A stretch of 64,000 bases of DNA. It comes from Romanomermis culicivorax. Lineage: Eukaryota > Nematoda > Enoplea > Mermithida > Mermithidae. Location of the stretch: positions 806,001-870,000 of the forward strand of contig CAWUHX010000073.1 of the NCBI GenBank assembly GCA_963922205.1, in the 5' to 3' direction. A model generated the notes under the pieces. That model had not been told where the DNA came from. It did no database searches and saw only the letters and a list, made by a program, of their open reading frames with translations. Every line of letters starts with the position of its first letter. The stretch's first letter is position 1. Positions 34,339-46,740 of this stretch are shown one piece after another. Both the position numbers and the translations under genes were made by a program.

Positions 34339-36820
34339 CTTTCAGAAATATTGATATCAGAAACATTTTCAGTGAAAAAATTGACGTCCATACATTTTCC
34401 TGTTCATAAATCTAATGAAAATGGAGCCCCCTTCCATTGACTCTGAGCACCAGCAGAACAATTAATAAACTAAACAAGAGTTTATCTGATATTTTAAGGA
34501 TGCTCACATTATGCCAGATGCACAAGATGCAAATGAATCGTGTCCCTTAAATGGAGAAGCAACAGATTTTGTTGTCAGGGTAACAGAACATAGTTCACAG
34601 GGATTGTTGTTTTGAACTGTCCAAACATGAAATCATCCACTGATTATGATATTTTGGTAACTTTGCTCTGGGCCAAAAAAGTTGGCCTAGAACAATGCCA
34701 GACGATTTGATTGGAGAGGTAACAGATCATGCTTCAGCTGACTGGCGCCAATATGTTCTGTAATTATTGGTCAATAAATTGGATAATGCAATACCCATGG
34801 ATGGTCCAGATCAAAACATGTGAATGGATGAAAGCTATTTTGCAGCCAGACAAAACCAGCTGCATGTCAAAGAGGGTGTCTATTGCCTGGTGATCACCCT
34901 GTCATAATAATGGTAATTGAATGAGGACCCATGAGTATTTGGAAAGGTCCACATACATAACAATAATTTGAATGATAGTCACTTATTCATAGTTCCAAGA
35001 TGTGATGCAGCAACCCTTAAGTCCACCACTCAAGGTCAAGTTCTTCCAGATTCCAATTTTTGCATTGATGAATTGTGAGCTCATTCAAATTTGCACAATC
35101 TTGGCAACATCCATCAAACCATAAGTCATGTGAATCATTTTATTATCCAGTGACTTAAATGCAAAGAATGGAAAGCTGCTGGGATGCGGCCAAAAAATAG
35201 AATTTCGGGTGCTTATCATGGCACCAGCCTGGAATTCCTATTGGGTTATTTGATTTTGAATCTAAGAAATATGCTATTAGGCAAATTAGCATATCATGAA
35301 GGAAATAAGCAAGCAAAAGTAAAATAAGAAGAAACAAATTGAGTGGTAAAAAGTGAAAAAACTCTATCGATGAACAAAAATAATAATACACATAAGTGGA
35401 GTCATGTAGAGAATTAGAAATAAATCAGAGTCTGCTTTTATACAAAATTACACTGTGTATTTGTAGTACTGTCCATCAGAAAATGTGTCTTTCAGTTTGG
35501 TAGACCACTGGTCACACAGCTGGTCTGGCACATGGATGACCTCTGGCCAACAATCTTGAGTGAATATTAAATAACACTCAAAATGTCAGTGTATTGGCTA
35601 ATTCACCATCAAAAAATGTTTTTGTTTACTTGAGTGACAACTGGTTGTTGAACTGGCCATTGGTTTTTTAAGTGGTCACTTAGAGGACCAATGGTATTAA
35701 TCTTGATTGAGCACAACACAATATTGTATATACTTTGCTCATTATTCTCCAGAATGTAATACAAACAATACTCTGGAAGTTAGCATGTAAGTCACTGGGG
35801 TCAAACTCTGGAAGTCCAAAACTGTGATGAGTAACTGAATAGCTGATTTGAATATCACATGTAAACAATGTGATGCAGAAGTATTTGTGTTAAAGGTATG
35901 TCATCAACATATGCTATCATGTTTACTATAGGTGCACTCATCATTGCTAATACTGTAGGATAGGTGTGAACCAGGCACAGTAATACCAAAAATTAACATT
36001 TAGACCATTTTAATACAAAAATAACCATTTCTTGAGAAAAATAGGGAGGAAATAATCCTTGGTGAGACCATGCACACCTCTCTGGTTTGAAAAAATCGTT
36101 GAACACCTCTTTTTTTGATGGTTTTTATGCACATATTGTTGGAAAAATATGTCGTGGAATTCCTTCTATGTTTTTTTGCCTATTCTACTCCCAATCTCTT
36201 TTATGAAAATTCCAGGGAATCTCTCCAAAGTGAGGTTCTTGAACTGAGGAAAATATTTAGTGCCTCAATCTCACAATGAGTAACTTTTCAGAAGTCCCAT
36301 AGCAAAGTTCAAATGGCTGTTTGGGATTACTAATTGATGACTAGATAACAGATTCTGTCCAGACCATATTTAGTTTGTCAACTAGGGATCACAGCATGTG
36401 TTAGAACTTGGAAGGCCTTGTGACTCAGAGTGAGGTAATCAATTGGAAATTATTTATGGTTACTAACATTTTATTGGAATCAATAGAGTTTGATAATATA
36501 CATTAAATAGTTATTAACAAGGACAGCAATATCTTTAATAACAACATTGCGATGAAGTTTTGCCAACTTTTAATCATATTGATCTGATGAATTTTAAAAC
36601 TTCAGAAAGTTGAATTGATGGTTAACTCTGGTTATGACATATTTATTTATACTTTTATAAAATAAATATTGTTGGGTGTTGATTTTCCTCATGCTCATCT
36701 GGACTAATAGTTATAAATTTCAAGTGATGCTGATCTGTGTGGTGTTGCAGTTGCACAGAAGGATATGGAACAGCATTGACAGACCTTGAACTGCACATAG
36801 GTCATCAATTGCATATTGCA
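33300..36820. other. No assignable gene
   Basis: AT-rich DNA with only short frames. It holds one (TA)n microsatellite. Nothing resembles a domain, tRNA or transposon end. Confidence 0.5.
34288..34339. repeat. (TA)n microsatellite
   Basis: About 50 bases of nearly pure TA with one TATT interruption near 34329. It follows GTCGAA and ends before CTTTCAG. Confidence 0.95.
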
Positions 36821-36828
36821 GTTTTTAA

Positions 36829-36841
36829 CCTTTGATGCCCC
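36829..36841 (+). repeat. Left terminal inverted repeat of piggyBac
   Basis: CCTTTGATGCCCC directly follows the TTAA at 36825. It pairs with the right end (39374-39386), differing at a few positions. Confidence 0.85.
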
Positions 36842-36957
36842 GCTATATGAAGGAATGACACAAAAGTTCTGAAATTTTAGTATGTTGTTCTGAGTACCTA
36901 AGAATACTTCCATGAAAAATTTCATTAGTGTGGCTACTTTACATATTGAGATACTGT

Positions 36958-36988
36958 ATGTTCCATTATTGGAACATTGGTCAACTAA
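36958..36988 (+). promoter_or_regulatory. Subterminal inverted repeat, left copy (putative transposase site)
   Basis: Begins ATGTTCCATTATTGGAAC and continues with ATTGGTCAACTAA. The core TTCCATTATTGGAA is itself a near palindrome. Its inverted partner at 39004-39034 agrees at all but a few positions. Confidence 0.75.
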
Positions 36989-37043
36989 GGGGTCAAAAAT
37001 TCAAAAGTTCAACATTTTATTTCTAATGCACCGAAAATTCAAT

Positions 37044-38946
37044 TTAGCTGTGAAACTGAGAAAAACAACGTTCGTGAAGACGTTTAGCACATTTTTCACA
37101 CCATTTCGTTGTATTGGACTTGCACACAATACATCGACCTTGGCTGGTAACCGTTAAGAAATGACCATTTGACGATATTGTACCCGGAATCGGTTTTGCA
37201 GACAGCCCACCCCGCCTTTGCCGAACTTCAGTCAACCCATTTTTCATGGCGGCAATAGCTATTTCACGCCGGAATTCCAATTGGCTCATTGCATCTTTTT
37301 CGTGCAGGTGACAATGTAAATGCCATGCAGCAACCACAGCCATATTGAGCCCATTTGCAAACAAATTCCACCACCATTTTTTGGAACGTAACTGAGGTCG
37401 ATAACTGCCGAGCAAGCGATCCATCAAATCCACTCCACCCATACCTGTGTAATGTGCAGTAATCATTATACATGTTTCATAAATGGCTCATGCATAAGTG
37501 TGACATGTTTATATTTTATTAGCATGCTATTCTGTACCGTTGTTGTACGATTGTATCATTTTCGGCTGCTGAATAGACACTTTTTTCTTTTCTTTGATTG
37601 AATACCGTGTAGCCTGCTGGACAGGATGAAAACCTTCCCAATTGGACAACAAAGTTACGACGCTGTTGTCGTTCCACCTCACGCAAATCACATTTCCATC
37701 ACAACGATAATCGAATGCACCCCGTTCAGATTTGCCCAATTCTTTCACCGGCTGCACCGGACATTTTTGCGTTCGATTTTCGCGAACGGTTCCAGTTGCT
37801 CGTATTCCTAAAGCATGGTTCAAATTGAGAGCAGACTACATAAAAATGTTTCTATGAATTACCTTCCTGCCTCAATTTCATCATGAGACCATAGGATGTG
37901 AAATAGTTGTCGAAATAAAGGCAATGGTTTTGCGGCGTTTCGAGTACTGAAACTAAATCGGTAACAACACGAGTACCAAGGGGTATAGTCGAATCAACGC
38001 CAGCTTGATCAGGGGTCTTGGCACCGGTGTAAATTTGCATACAATACGGATAACCATCCGGACTACACAACATCCAAACCTTATAACCAAAGCGAATTGG
38101 CTTCCCTCTAATGAACATCTTGCAACTATGATGTCCGTAGTATGGAACCATCGACTCGTCAATGCTCAACTGCTCTGTGAAAACCCCACCAACGCTGACA
38201 AACTGATTGGACAAATGATCGTAAAATGGTGCAATTTTGGCGGCCTTTCTTTCTTCTAAATGTAAGTTGTCAACCAAATGGAAATACTGCTTCATTTCTT
38301 CGAACCGCTTCCGACTCATTACTTTAGGAACAATATTATTGCTCAGATCTTCAGCAGTGGACCAATAGTAACGTTCTTGTGGCACAATGTGGTAGCCACT
38401 GAACAACAGAACCCCGAAAAAACGTATCATTTCTTCCGTGCTAGTATTCAAGCTACCAAGTTTCTGTTGCGCATAAAGGTTTGACATACCGACGCAATGC
38501 TCAATGTAGCCTTCATCGAAAATTTCAAGGAACAACTCGAATGGTGACTTTGTGAGCAAATCCCCTCTCATATCCAACAATTTTTCTGGCCGACTTTTTT
38601 CAAGTTCTTCATTGAATCTCAAAATCTTGGTCCATTTTGGCTGCGCCACTGTTGGCTTTTTTGAATGGCTTTTTGTAGCTGGTGGTGGCACTAAGCTTGC
38701 CAATATTTCGTCATCACTTGCAGTTGATTCATCGTCCACTTTTCTATGAGCTACGATATCAACCTCTCCACAAACATCGCTGGGAATAGCCTCGTCTAAA
38801 ACGTTATCATCGATATCTTCGATATCCGAAGCTTCTAGGTTGTCATTAGGCGGTAGAATAGCAATATCAGCATCTTCAATATCTGAATCATTTTCAATAA
38901 GCTCAACGGCTTGTTGTACCGTTAATAAACGCTGAGGATTAGGCAT
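37044..38946 (-). CDS. piggyBac transposase, three exons, 584 residues
   Basis: A DDD-type transposase that cuts and pastes at TTAA. Exons on the minus strand are 38946-37863, 37807-37538 and 37444-37044; the introns (55 and 93 bases) are GT-AG and the joins keep frame (1755 bases in all). I chose ATG 38946 (MPNPQRLL) because the upstream extension is hydrophobic and unlike the family. The N-terminus is acidic (DSDIEDADIAI). Catalytic Asp residues lie in LSIDESMVPYYG, LYFDNYFTSYG and GMGGVDLMDR, the last just after the exon 2/3 junction. The C-terminal cysteine-rich finger is C-IV-C ... C-EK-C ... C near the end. The length is typical for the family. No stop or frameshift is present, so the protein may be functional. 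Confidence 0.9.
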
Positions 38947-39003
38947 AATTATCAATAAAGTATAAAAATTGGACTGAAATAAAAAAAATATAATTTTTAC
39001 CCC

Positions 39004-39034
39004 TTTGTTGACCAACGTTCCAATAATGGAACAT
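39004..39034 (-). promoter_or_regulatory. Subterminal inverted repeat, right copy (putative transposase site)
   Basis: The reverse complement begins ATGTTCCATTATTGGAAC and continues GTTGGTCAACAAA. A further GTTCCA-N-TGGAAC palindrome lies next to the right terminal repeat (about 39356-39370). The site overlaps the 5' leader of the transposase gene, so it could also influence its transcription. Confidence 0.75.
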
Positions 39035-39373
39035 GGTCACAAAATCTTATGTAAAACACGATACTGAAACATGTACAAATCTAAACTAGTTAGATATTAT
39101 AAGTCAACATGCAAGGGAGTAGAAAAACATAAAAAATCACATATGGATGATGTATATCATCAACCACATGCAAAACAAAAAAGGTAACATGATGCATGCT
39201 TACACAAGCATGTTTCAATCACTTTGAGAGGCGCTGTATGGGTTTGTCCAATTTTCTGATTATGTTATCTGGTAGAGCACCTAACAGAGTTTCTTTAAAA
39301 AAAATTCAGCCTTCTAGCTATATTGTCTGAAAAAATACTCAGCTTCAAACTTTTGTTCCAAAAATGGAACGTT

Positions 39374-39386
39374 GGGGCATACAAGG
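39374..39386 (-). repeat. Right terminal inverted repeat of piggyBac
   Basis: The plus strand reads GGGGCATACAAGG just before TTAA at 39387. Reverse complemented it gives CCTTGTATGCCCC. Confidence 0.85.
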
Positions 39387-39390
39387 TTAA

Positions 39391-40330
39391 AGGTCTAAAC
39401 ATTGAAAAACAACAATCGAGAAAAATTATCAGCTTGTTTTGAGGGATTGCTGATTTGTTCAGGCAAAAGCCATTGATTTAGCAGTCATATTACGTCTATA
39501 ATGGAGCACTGCATATGACCCTCATCTGAAATATACTTGGGCCAAGAATTCCTTTAATGAACGGATTGTGTCTTCACAAAAATATATAAAAAATAGAAAA
39601 GGAAACATCAATCTAGAATAGTGAGGATTGAAAAGAGCGAAGTTGTAGATTTGATCTAGTAAATTCTTGGTTCACTACTTGAGTTGTGTCAAGGCATAAC
39701 ATGGGATGAATATTAAATGTACATACACCATGGATAGTTTGTAAGGAATAACCCATTTTTGTAAGCTCACTCAGTCATTTATAGATCATCAGAGCTGTCA
39801 AGCTTTCAAGCTTAAAGTATGCACATCAAGATTGTAATAAGGATTAGTAGAAGAGGGTTGTTTTTGTACTATTGAATAGTGTCTCGCATAACTATTTGCT
39901 CAGATATAGTGTACAATATTCTGGATGTTAAATAGTGAGCAGACCTTTCTGTAGATTGCCTTTCTTTTGTTTCCCCCTATCAAAATTATATGGTTATTGT
40001 GTTGACCTTACTTGATCTGAACACATAAAATTCACAGTCATTTGGCAGTGACGAATTTGGTGACCATACCAAGGGGAAACAAAAAAAAAGGAAAAGTTGA
40101 GTCTTCTGGAAGGCAATATTTTCTGAGCAGGGTTCTATTTTGTTTAAAGTACAAGAGGTGAAAGAAATAAAATTATCAAGGAGCAAGAACTTTATTAAAT
40201 TATTAAAAATGCAAAGTTGTATTCAGGGACACCATATCAGGTGAGAAAAGTGACAGAGGAAGGCAAAATTTCAGAGCCCACAATTTAAAAGGCATTTGAC
40301 ATTAGCCCAGCTCCTGAAGGAGAGGTGGAA
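39391..40330. other. No gene seen
   Basis: AT-rich DNA after the piggyBac target site. No domain or repeat noted. Confidence 0.5.
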
Positions 40331-40880
40331 GTTTTTAAGCAGAAAATTTGATGGAATATAATTGAAATTTATGCTGACGTTTAACTATTGTAGCTTTGAA
40401 TCCACATTTTCCGATATGTTCAGGGAGTATCTGTATGACTAAATAGAGTCCTTGGAGAAGTATGTGACATTGCACGGCATTAGTGAAAATAATGAGCATC
40501 TAAAATCCCTGTTTTGCCTTTCAGGTTAGTGGGTGCAGCACTGGCCTCATTCTATGAACTAAACAAGCATTTAAGGAAGGTTATCTAGGAGGATGTGACA
40601 GTGATGTGCATCAGCAAATGATTTATGACATCAGGCAAAGGCTCACAGAAGATGTTGCAGAACATTTAGATGAATTGAAAACATTAGATTTTCAGCTCAC
40701 CCCACACAGAGTGAAGCAGCCAGGGAGCTAATAATTAAATCCATCCTCATGAGGAGTTTGCTTCCATGTTTATATGATGTTCTCAAATATAGTGACTTTT
40801 GTCTGTCCATTGGGGTCTGGGCACTGTGTTTGATGAATGAAGACAAGGTCTCCACTCGATGGAAGACAAAAGAATGAAAT
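40330..40880 (+). pseudogene. LTR-retrotransposon gag-like relic
   Basis: The plus strand, read across one or two frameshifts and stops, gives a capsid-like series. A segment around 40405-40530 reads MFREYLYD, stop, then IESLEKYVTLHGISENNEHL. Next comes VGAALASFYELNK, then a block at about 40583-40690 with VHQQMIYDIRQRLTEDVAEH. After a shift near 40705 the frame reads EAARELIIKSILMRSLLPCL. The pattern (segment before G-A-A-x-x-x-Y, then 'R-Q-R-x-x-x-x-V-x-x-x-L', then 'P-x-L') is that of Ty3/gypsy or Ty1/copia gag. No zinc knuckle or pol follows on this strand. Confidence 0.42.
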
Positions 40881-41696
40881 TTTTCAAGAAAAAAAATTAC
40901 ATCAAATAATGCTACAATATATGTAAGAAAAAATGTGAGTATTTATAAAAATTCGTTATCTATAATTACAATCCAGCTCATTGTAGCACATTAAGATAAA
41001 AAAGTGTGATAAATAATCAATCATCAGATAAAATTAAAGTTGCGTAACTCTTTCCATTTTCTTTGAGCAAACAGAACTCATTAATTCTTTTTCTCTGGAT
41101 AGGCATCTCTGACCTTGGCCTTCAGCATTCTTTTTACCGTAGAAATAAATAGTTAATGTAGGCGCATTGCTACTCATTGCTTCCAAGGTGTGGATTTTAT
41201 CATATTTTCTGTTTACACACCATTTTTCCTCCTTCATCACATGCAAAATTATGATATTTCACCACACTCCCATTAAACAAACATTCAATTGAGGATTCTT
41301 ATTAATAATATCTCTTAATCAATTGACTCCTTGAAAAACTATTTATCATATAGATGTTGCATTCTTAAAGCTCTGTTCATCATAACCTTATGTTACAAAG
41401 GATAAATGGCTTTCCTTTTCCCACAGGAGTATTTACAATCCTGCCTTGAGTATTCTGCTTAGCAAATATAACATATCTTCATATTCTTGAACTTCGCATT
41501 GACTGTTGGCATCACAATCTGTGAATGAAATATATTCATATTGATCTAACCATCAGACACCATATTGGCATCACACATTGAGTTAATAAATGAAGCATGT
41601 TAATAAAATATTATATTCTTCAAATAAATGTATTGTATTCAAAATCCATACTCATCAGTTATGTCACTATACATATTCTTTCATCTTCATATGAGT
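40881..41696. other. No gene seen
   Basis: AT-rich DNA between two gag-like relics. Only short frames without domains. Confidence 0.45.
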
Positions 41697-42560
41697 TTAC
41701 ATTTTCTGTGACATCTTCTGTTTGGTCTGATTCCTTACTGATTGAATGAGTCCATTTTTTCGAGTTGTGCAACATCTTCTACATTGTTTCATACCATTGT
41801 GCCAAAGGTTTAATAGTTGACTCTTGCATTTAGGAAATGAAATTTTAGATACAATTTTCTGATACTTTCCTTTGCATTGATTGCTTTCTATCACCTGAAA
41901 CCAATATTGATTTGTGGAATGGCTTCTGTTTCTGCAAAAATGACATATCCATTTCCACAGTTGGAATGATTGCTTTAGACACCAACATGCTAATTGTTTA
42001 TGGTTTTTTTCTCCACATATATTACATTTCCCTTTCCAATGTGGCCTCATTTACTGAAACAACTAATGACTATCAATTTTATATGTGACATATTTTTATT
42101 TTTTAAATCAATATTTAATTTTTATATTTGTCATCATTAACAAAGGATAATATTAATTTTTATTCATTCATATTTCAACTTCAACTACTTGTTCTCTTAT
42201 TAAAAAACAAAGATCCAACCATTTCATCAATCTTACTATCTCCTTGGTTTTCCCGTTTAATTTGGTGGATATCATATATACATGAGCAAATCATGTCCAC
42301 AAAATGTTCAACACTAGTGTTGCTGTCAAGCATATCCCAAAAATGTAGACAGGATGCTGGGCACTTCCTTGAATACAGATGTAGAATTATTTAACCATGT
42401 ATATTGTTCTAGCGTTATGTTTGGCTTAAAAAACTTTCCAATTTGTGATTTTGTAGCTGGAGTATTAGGTGTATTTATAGACCATAGAACATTAATCATA
42501 ACCCTGCATCAAAATATAAATTTTACAAGGGTGGTCTTTGCTTTTTCCATCTAAAAAAAC
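41697..42560 (-). pseudogene. Gag-like relic with CCHC zinc knuckles
   Basis: The clear part is the minus-strand frame 42050-41697. It holds one complete knuckle, C-NI-C-GEKN-H-KQLA-C, and a second that has lost its last cysteine, C-HF-C-RNRS-H-STNQ-Y. It then becomes lysine- and asparagine-rich. Upstream on the same strand (about 42560-42130), broken frames give helix-like text (NTSVEHFVDMICSCIYDIHQ followed by a charged stretch), as expected of a capsid domain before the knuckles. A stop separates the two parts. No family can be assigned. Confidence 0.45.
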
Positions 42561-45500
42561 TAGATTAACATAATTAAATATGTGAGGAAAGATAAAATAT
42601 AATATGATAATTTGATCACCATAATAAAAGACTTCTTGATTAGTAACTGTTTATTTCTCTTCATTAGTCAAATATATGTATATGTATAGTCAAATCAGCA
42701 GCTTCTACCATTTCACCTTCAGAAGCTTCAAAAGTATGGTATATCATTCGAAACATATCATCATTTTTGTACCCAATCCAATAACTGTCCTAAAATTTGT
42801 GAAATGGTGAAAAAATATATCAACAGCTGTTTCAGTCAATTTTGTATCATTATAGATTATCTGCCAAATATATATTTGAAAAGTGTCAGAACCAGTTGTA
42901 TCTTTTATTTTTCAAATTGAAGTTTTTCTCCTGAGGTATTGGTTACTCATAGGCCCCAAGGCGGTATCTGTCCAGCATAATGACAGGCTGCATAAATCTT
43001 TCTGATACAGGTTCAGTGTTCAAAACACTACCAAAAGATGCTGGGCACCTCAACACATTGCCACAGTGTACCTTACCCAGCCATTCAGGTGTTTGACCTA
43101 ATCAAATGGAAAACATATAGCTGTATTTTATTAGAATTTTCTCATCAAAGGCAGGTTAGACATTTATAAAATTATAGCTTTCTGAAGCTCTCTTATTGCT
43201 CTTTAATCATATCATGAAAGCTCTTAATGAAATTAAAAAGTGTTTCTTTCAATTGGCAGTAAGCAAAGTCGACTATTTAGCAGTGATGTGGGAGAAAATA
43301 TTGTGGTTACTGTAGAAAAAATTCCAAATTGCTTGCTTTAGTTTTTTTCGATTTCCAAGCCTTAAAATTCTGATTTTATAACTGTCCTTTTGTTTAGGTC
43401 AGAAAAAGTAGGTTCTGCTTGAGATTTGAGTTACAGGGTATGAAAATCATCTTTTTTTGAAATTTCTCTTTGAGTCACAGCATCTATCCTCTACGTTTTC
43501 TTTTGGCTTCTGTTGGCTCAGGTTCTGTTATCCCATAGGTTCACCAACCCAATCAGCCAACAATGAATTGCTAAAACCAACAAATTGGAAGAAAAAACGA
43601 AGTCAGTTAGCTAGAACATTAGCTGCTAACAGAGCCAGACGATGTTATTTTCAATTATCTTGAGTAATTTCTCTTCAGGTTTGTAGTAGGCTATATTTCA
43701 GGGTCAATACATTCAGGGGAACACAGTGCTCAAGCTCCATTGATCAGTCCACCACTGAGTGCACTGATAGCAAAAATCAGAACCTAGTATATGATTTGCT
43801 TATTAATGAGTGAAACACACCAGCATTAGCCATGGAGGAAGAATAATTTTTAATGATGTTTGATTATCCTGTCACAAAATGTAAGCGGTGTTTTGGTTTT
43901 TTTTATCAATAAGAATATGGAATTGCACAACAAGTTTTGAGCACTTATGCCCATTGGCACCATTTTTTTGGCTGGCCCAATGCCAAATTTGTTGAAGTGT
44001 GAGAAACGGCCAAACCTTGGAGATAAGTAGATCAAACTGGGTCGGTGTAATATGAAAATATTCAAAAAAATAATTTAAAAAAAAAAAAATAAAATAAAAA
44101 GTCATTTTGACATAATGGTTGAACCAGTTGAGTAAATTCAGCCTGGATTCACCCTGCTGAGGAGGTTTCATTTACATGCATTGTTCTGATGTTTATTTCT
44201 ACATCTTCTTCCTGTGTTGGCAAAAACTGAAGTCCTAACGGTTATGATTCGCAAATGGAGGAAAATTTCCAGGATAATTAGTTGAAAAAACATCAAATGA
44301 GATAATTTCGCTTGTAAGCTGCCTATTTAGTGCTCACAGAACTCATCTGGACACTAAAACAACTGAAAATCTGTCCAATAACTTGTGAAGATTGAAGAAA
44401 AAATTTAATTTCTACAGTAGACCAACATGCACATTGGGACTATTGCAGTAAAATCTGTCACTTCTTATCCAGTATAATATGTTATGCTCCCTGAGCCACA
44501 CTGTGCTCCCTCATGGTATGCTAGTGTGTGCTATGCTAGGCTAGGAAAGCCCTTAATATCCTAGCTAGGCTAAGCCCAGGAAGGCCTAAGCAGTTCAGCC
44601 TTGAAAATCATGCAGAGTCTGTTTGTAGGCAGAGTTTCCCAGAAGCTTACCTTGATGTTTTTTTAAACATCTTAGGCAGATAGCTATTATGCAACTGTAG
44701 ATCAAAAAAGATGAAAGCATACCTAAAACACAATGGAAATATTTTTCAGCAACCCAGAGTATTAAGTTGTAAAGTGTTTCAGGCCCTTGGAGATCTTGGA
44801 ATTTTTCAGGCCCTCTAAGGGGTCATGATTCAAATGCATTTGATAATTCTTAGCTTTGGCAGAACGACAAGTTGCTGGTAGTAGAATTTCACGGCAATTC
44901 AGCATTTTCTTTTGCATATCTACTACAAATAATTTTCCTAGTGTTGGTGTTTGTCATTAGGCAGAAGTCCTGGTTTCAAAACATTGCATTTGGGGAAATA
45001 ACATTCACCACAATGAAAAAATTAATCATAGGGCTCCATTATGAGCCCAATTAGCTTGAAAATGACCTTCATAGGCTGACAAATAAAAACAAACGCGAGG
45101 ACAGGAACACTAGAAGAAATATTTTATAGCAACAATGATTACAGGAGATAACAAAAATAGACAGCCAATTGCAAAATAAAGGAAAATTTCAATGGTTATT
45201 TGGCACTCAAATTTAAGAAGCATAACATGTAAACTGTCTACCCAATAAGCCCTTGTGTAACTAAAGTAACCCTAAGATGTTCAGTTCAAGTCGAAAAAAT
45301 CATTTTCAAGCAAAAAATTAACTTTGAGCTGTTGATGACCCTACTCTGTAAGCAACATGAGCATGTGACCTGATCTTAATACTCATGCAGGAAATCAAAA
45401 ACCTATGTTGCTCACAGCTGCATGTTCTAAATTGATTAAGTATATGATGGTCAAACCAATACTGTGCATTCACCTAACATACAAAGGCCATTGACATATA

Positions 45501-45820
45501 ATGAGGAAGGAATCATGGTGCAGATGTGGGAATTCATGTGCAGGTACATAATGACAACCCATATATACAAGCTGCAGATCAACCATACTATGGAAAAGAT
45601 GTAGGGATACCTCATGTATTCCTTACAATAATTGTTGATGGATTGGGCCTCATGCAAAAAGAACAAGGATGCCAGGAGAGAAGTGAATAGGCTGGTGGCA
45701 TTAGCAGGACAATGCCATGCTTGTTGGATTTGACTCAGACAAGGCCATTGTGATGATTGGTTCAAGGCAGGTATAATTATTAAGCTGTGAGAAGTATACA
45801 ATTGGAACATATATTCTGTT
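42561..45820. other. No assignable gene
   Basis: AT-rich DNA with short frames only. A poly-A-rich patch lies at about 44064-44100. A 68-residue plus-strand frame (43457-43663) ends in a lysine- and arginine-rich tail but has no recognisable domain. Confidence 0.45.
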
Positions 45821-45826
45821 GTTTGC

Positions 45827-46740
45827 ATGAACCACAAATTCCACTTGGCACCAAACAGAGCTTCCAAGAATATCCAAAAATATAAGTTCTTTGAAGATGC
45901 AATCAATAATGTTGTCCTCTTGTATAGAAGAAAGGGTCACATTGTGGAAGCAACTGCAGAATTGAATGAAATCTGGTATGAATATTCACAGGTTGATCAC
46001 CTACAATGTATATTGTTTGATCTTCTTGCTGTAAACAAGTCAAATCCATTTACAAAGTGTTGGTTCATGATTTGAAAATAATCATGGAGTCCTTCAACAT
46101 ATATGATAACATATATGATATGATAACTGATTGGCACTTCTATGCTTTGCTTCATTTTTTGATTGACATGCTAGATCTAATGCACTTAGTCCCAACAAAG
46201 CTCCAAGGATCCCTTGGAATGTTGACTGGAAAAGAACAAATGTTCAATGCATTTTGTGAAAATATTCCTTTCAATCAACATGCTGCAGTCAAAATTCGGA
46301 ATGTACATTAATGCTGGATGTAGAGCTGATCCGGAAAAAGTGGGAGTACTGTCCAAAACATGGCAAGCATATGAACCAAGTCCATTAGTTGAAGTTGATG
46401 GAATTTTTCTGAACAAGCACCCTAAAGGTTGTCACAGCTATGGGTTGATTTTCTGCATAGCCTTATTGAAGAGGTTCAAAATTATTTTAATTTGGAAGAC
46501 CTGGCAGACTTCAACAAATTTTCTCCACAAACACTCATAGACAATGAAAGACACTTGATTGTATATACCTGTGTCAAGGACTATGTATATATCACTATCT
46601 TTAATGAACTCAACACCCCTATCCAACAGGACTTTATATATCAAATCTGTGTCTATGATAACCCAAGTTTACAAGCAGGGAGAATCTTAATTACTGGGAA
46701 AAGGAAAGGAAAGGTGTCACATTTTGTGCATATTCATTGA
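45827..46740 (+). other. Overlapping unassigned open frames
   Basis: Four plus-strand frames of 82-103 residues (45827-46075, 46057-46311, 46247-46540, 46429-46740) overlap end to end in two alternating reading frames. This is more open sequence than nearby DNA shows. The first reads KFFEDAINNVVLLYRRKGHI, the last VQNYFNLEDLADFNKFSPQT. I do not recognise either. It could be a frameshifted element gene, or the minus strand could be the coding one (46416-46186 and 46644-46438 are also open). Confidence 0.2.

Larger units (their letters stand above)
36829..39386 (-). mobile_element. Apparently intact piggyBac transposon
   Basis: Flanked on both sides by TTAA (36825-36828 and 39387-39390), the target and duplication of piggyBac elements. 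The terminal repeats are CCTTTGATGCCCC on the left and, reverse complemented, CCTTGTATGCCCC on the right. Further inside, a 31-base subterminal inverted repeat occurs near both ends. The single gene on the minus strand has three exons with no internal stop. Length 2558 bp is normal for an autonomous element. Of all the elements in the window this one looks youngest. Confidence 0.9.

Noticed and set aside
37953-38749. Plus- and minus-strand frames overlapping the piggyBac gene
   Set aside because: Antisense or alternate-frame shadows of the transposase; none carries a domain.
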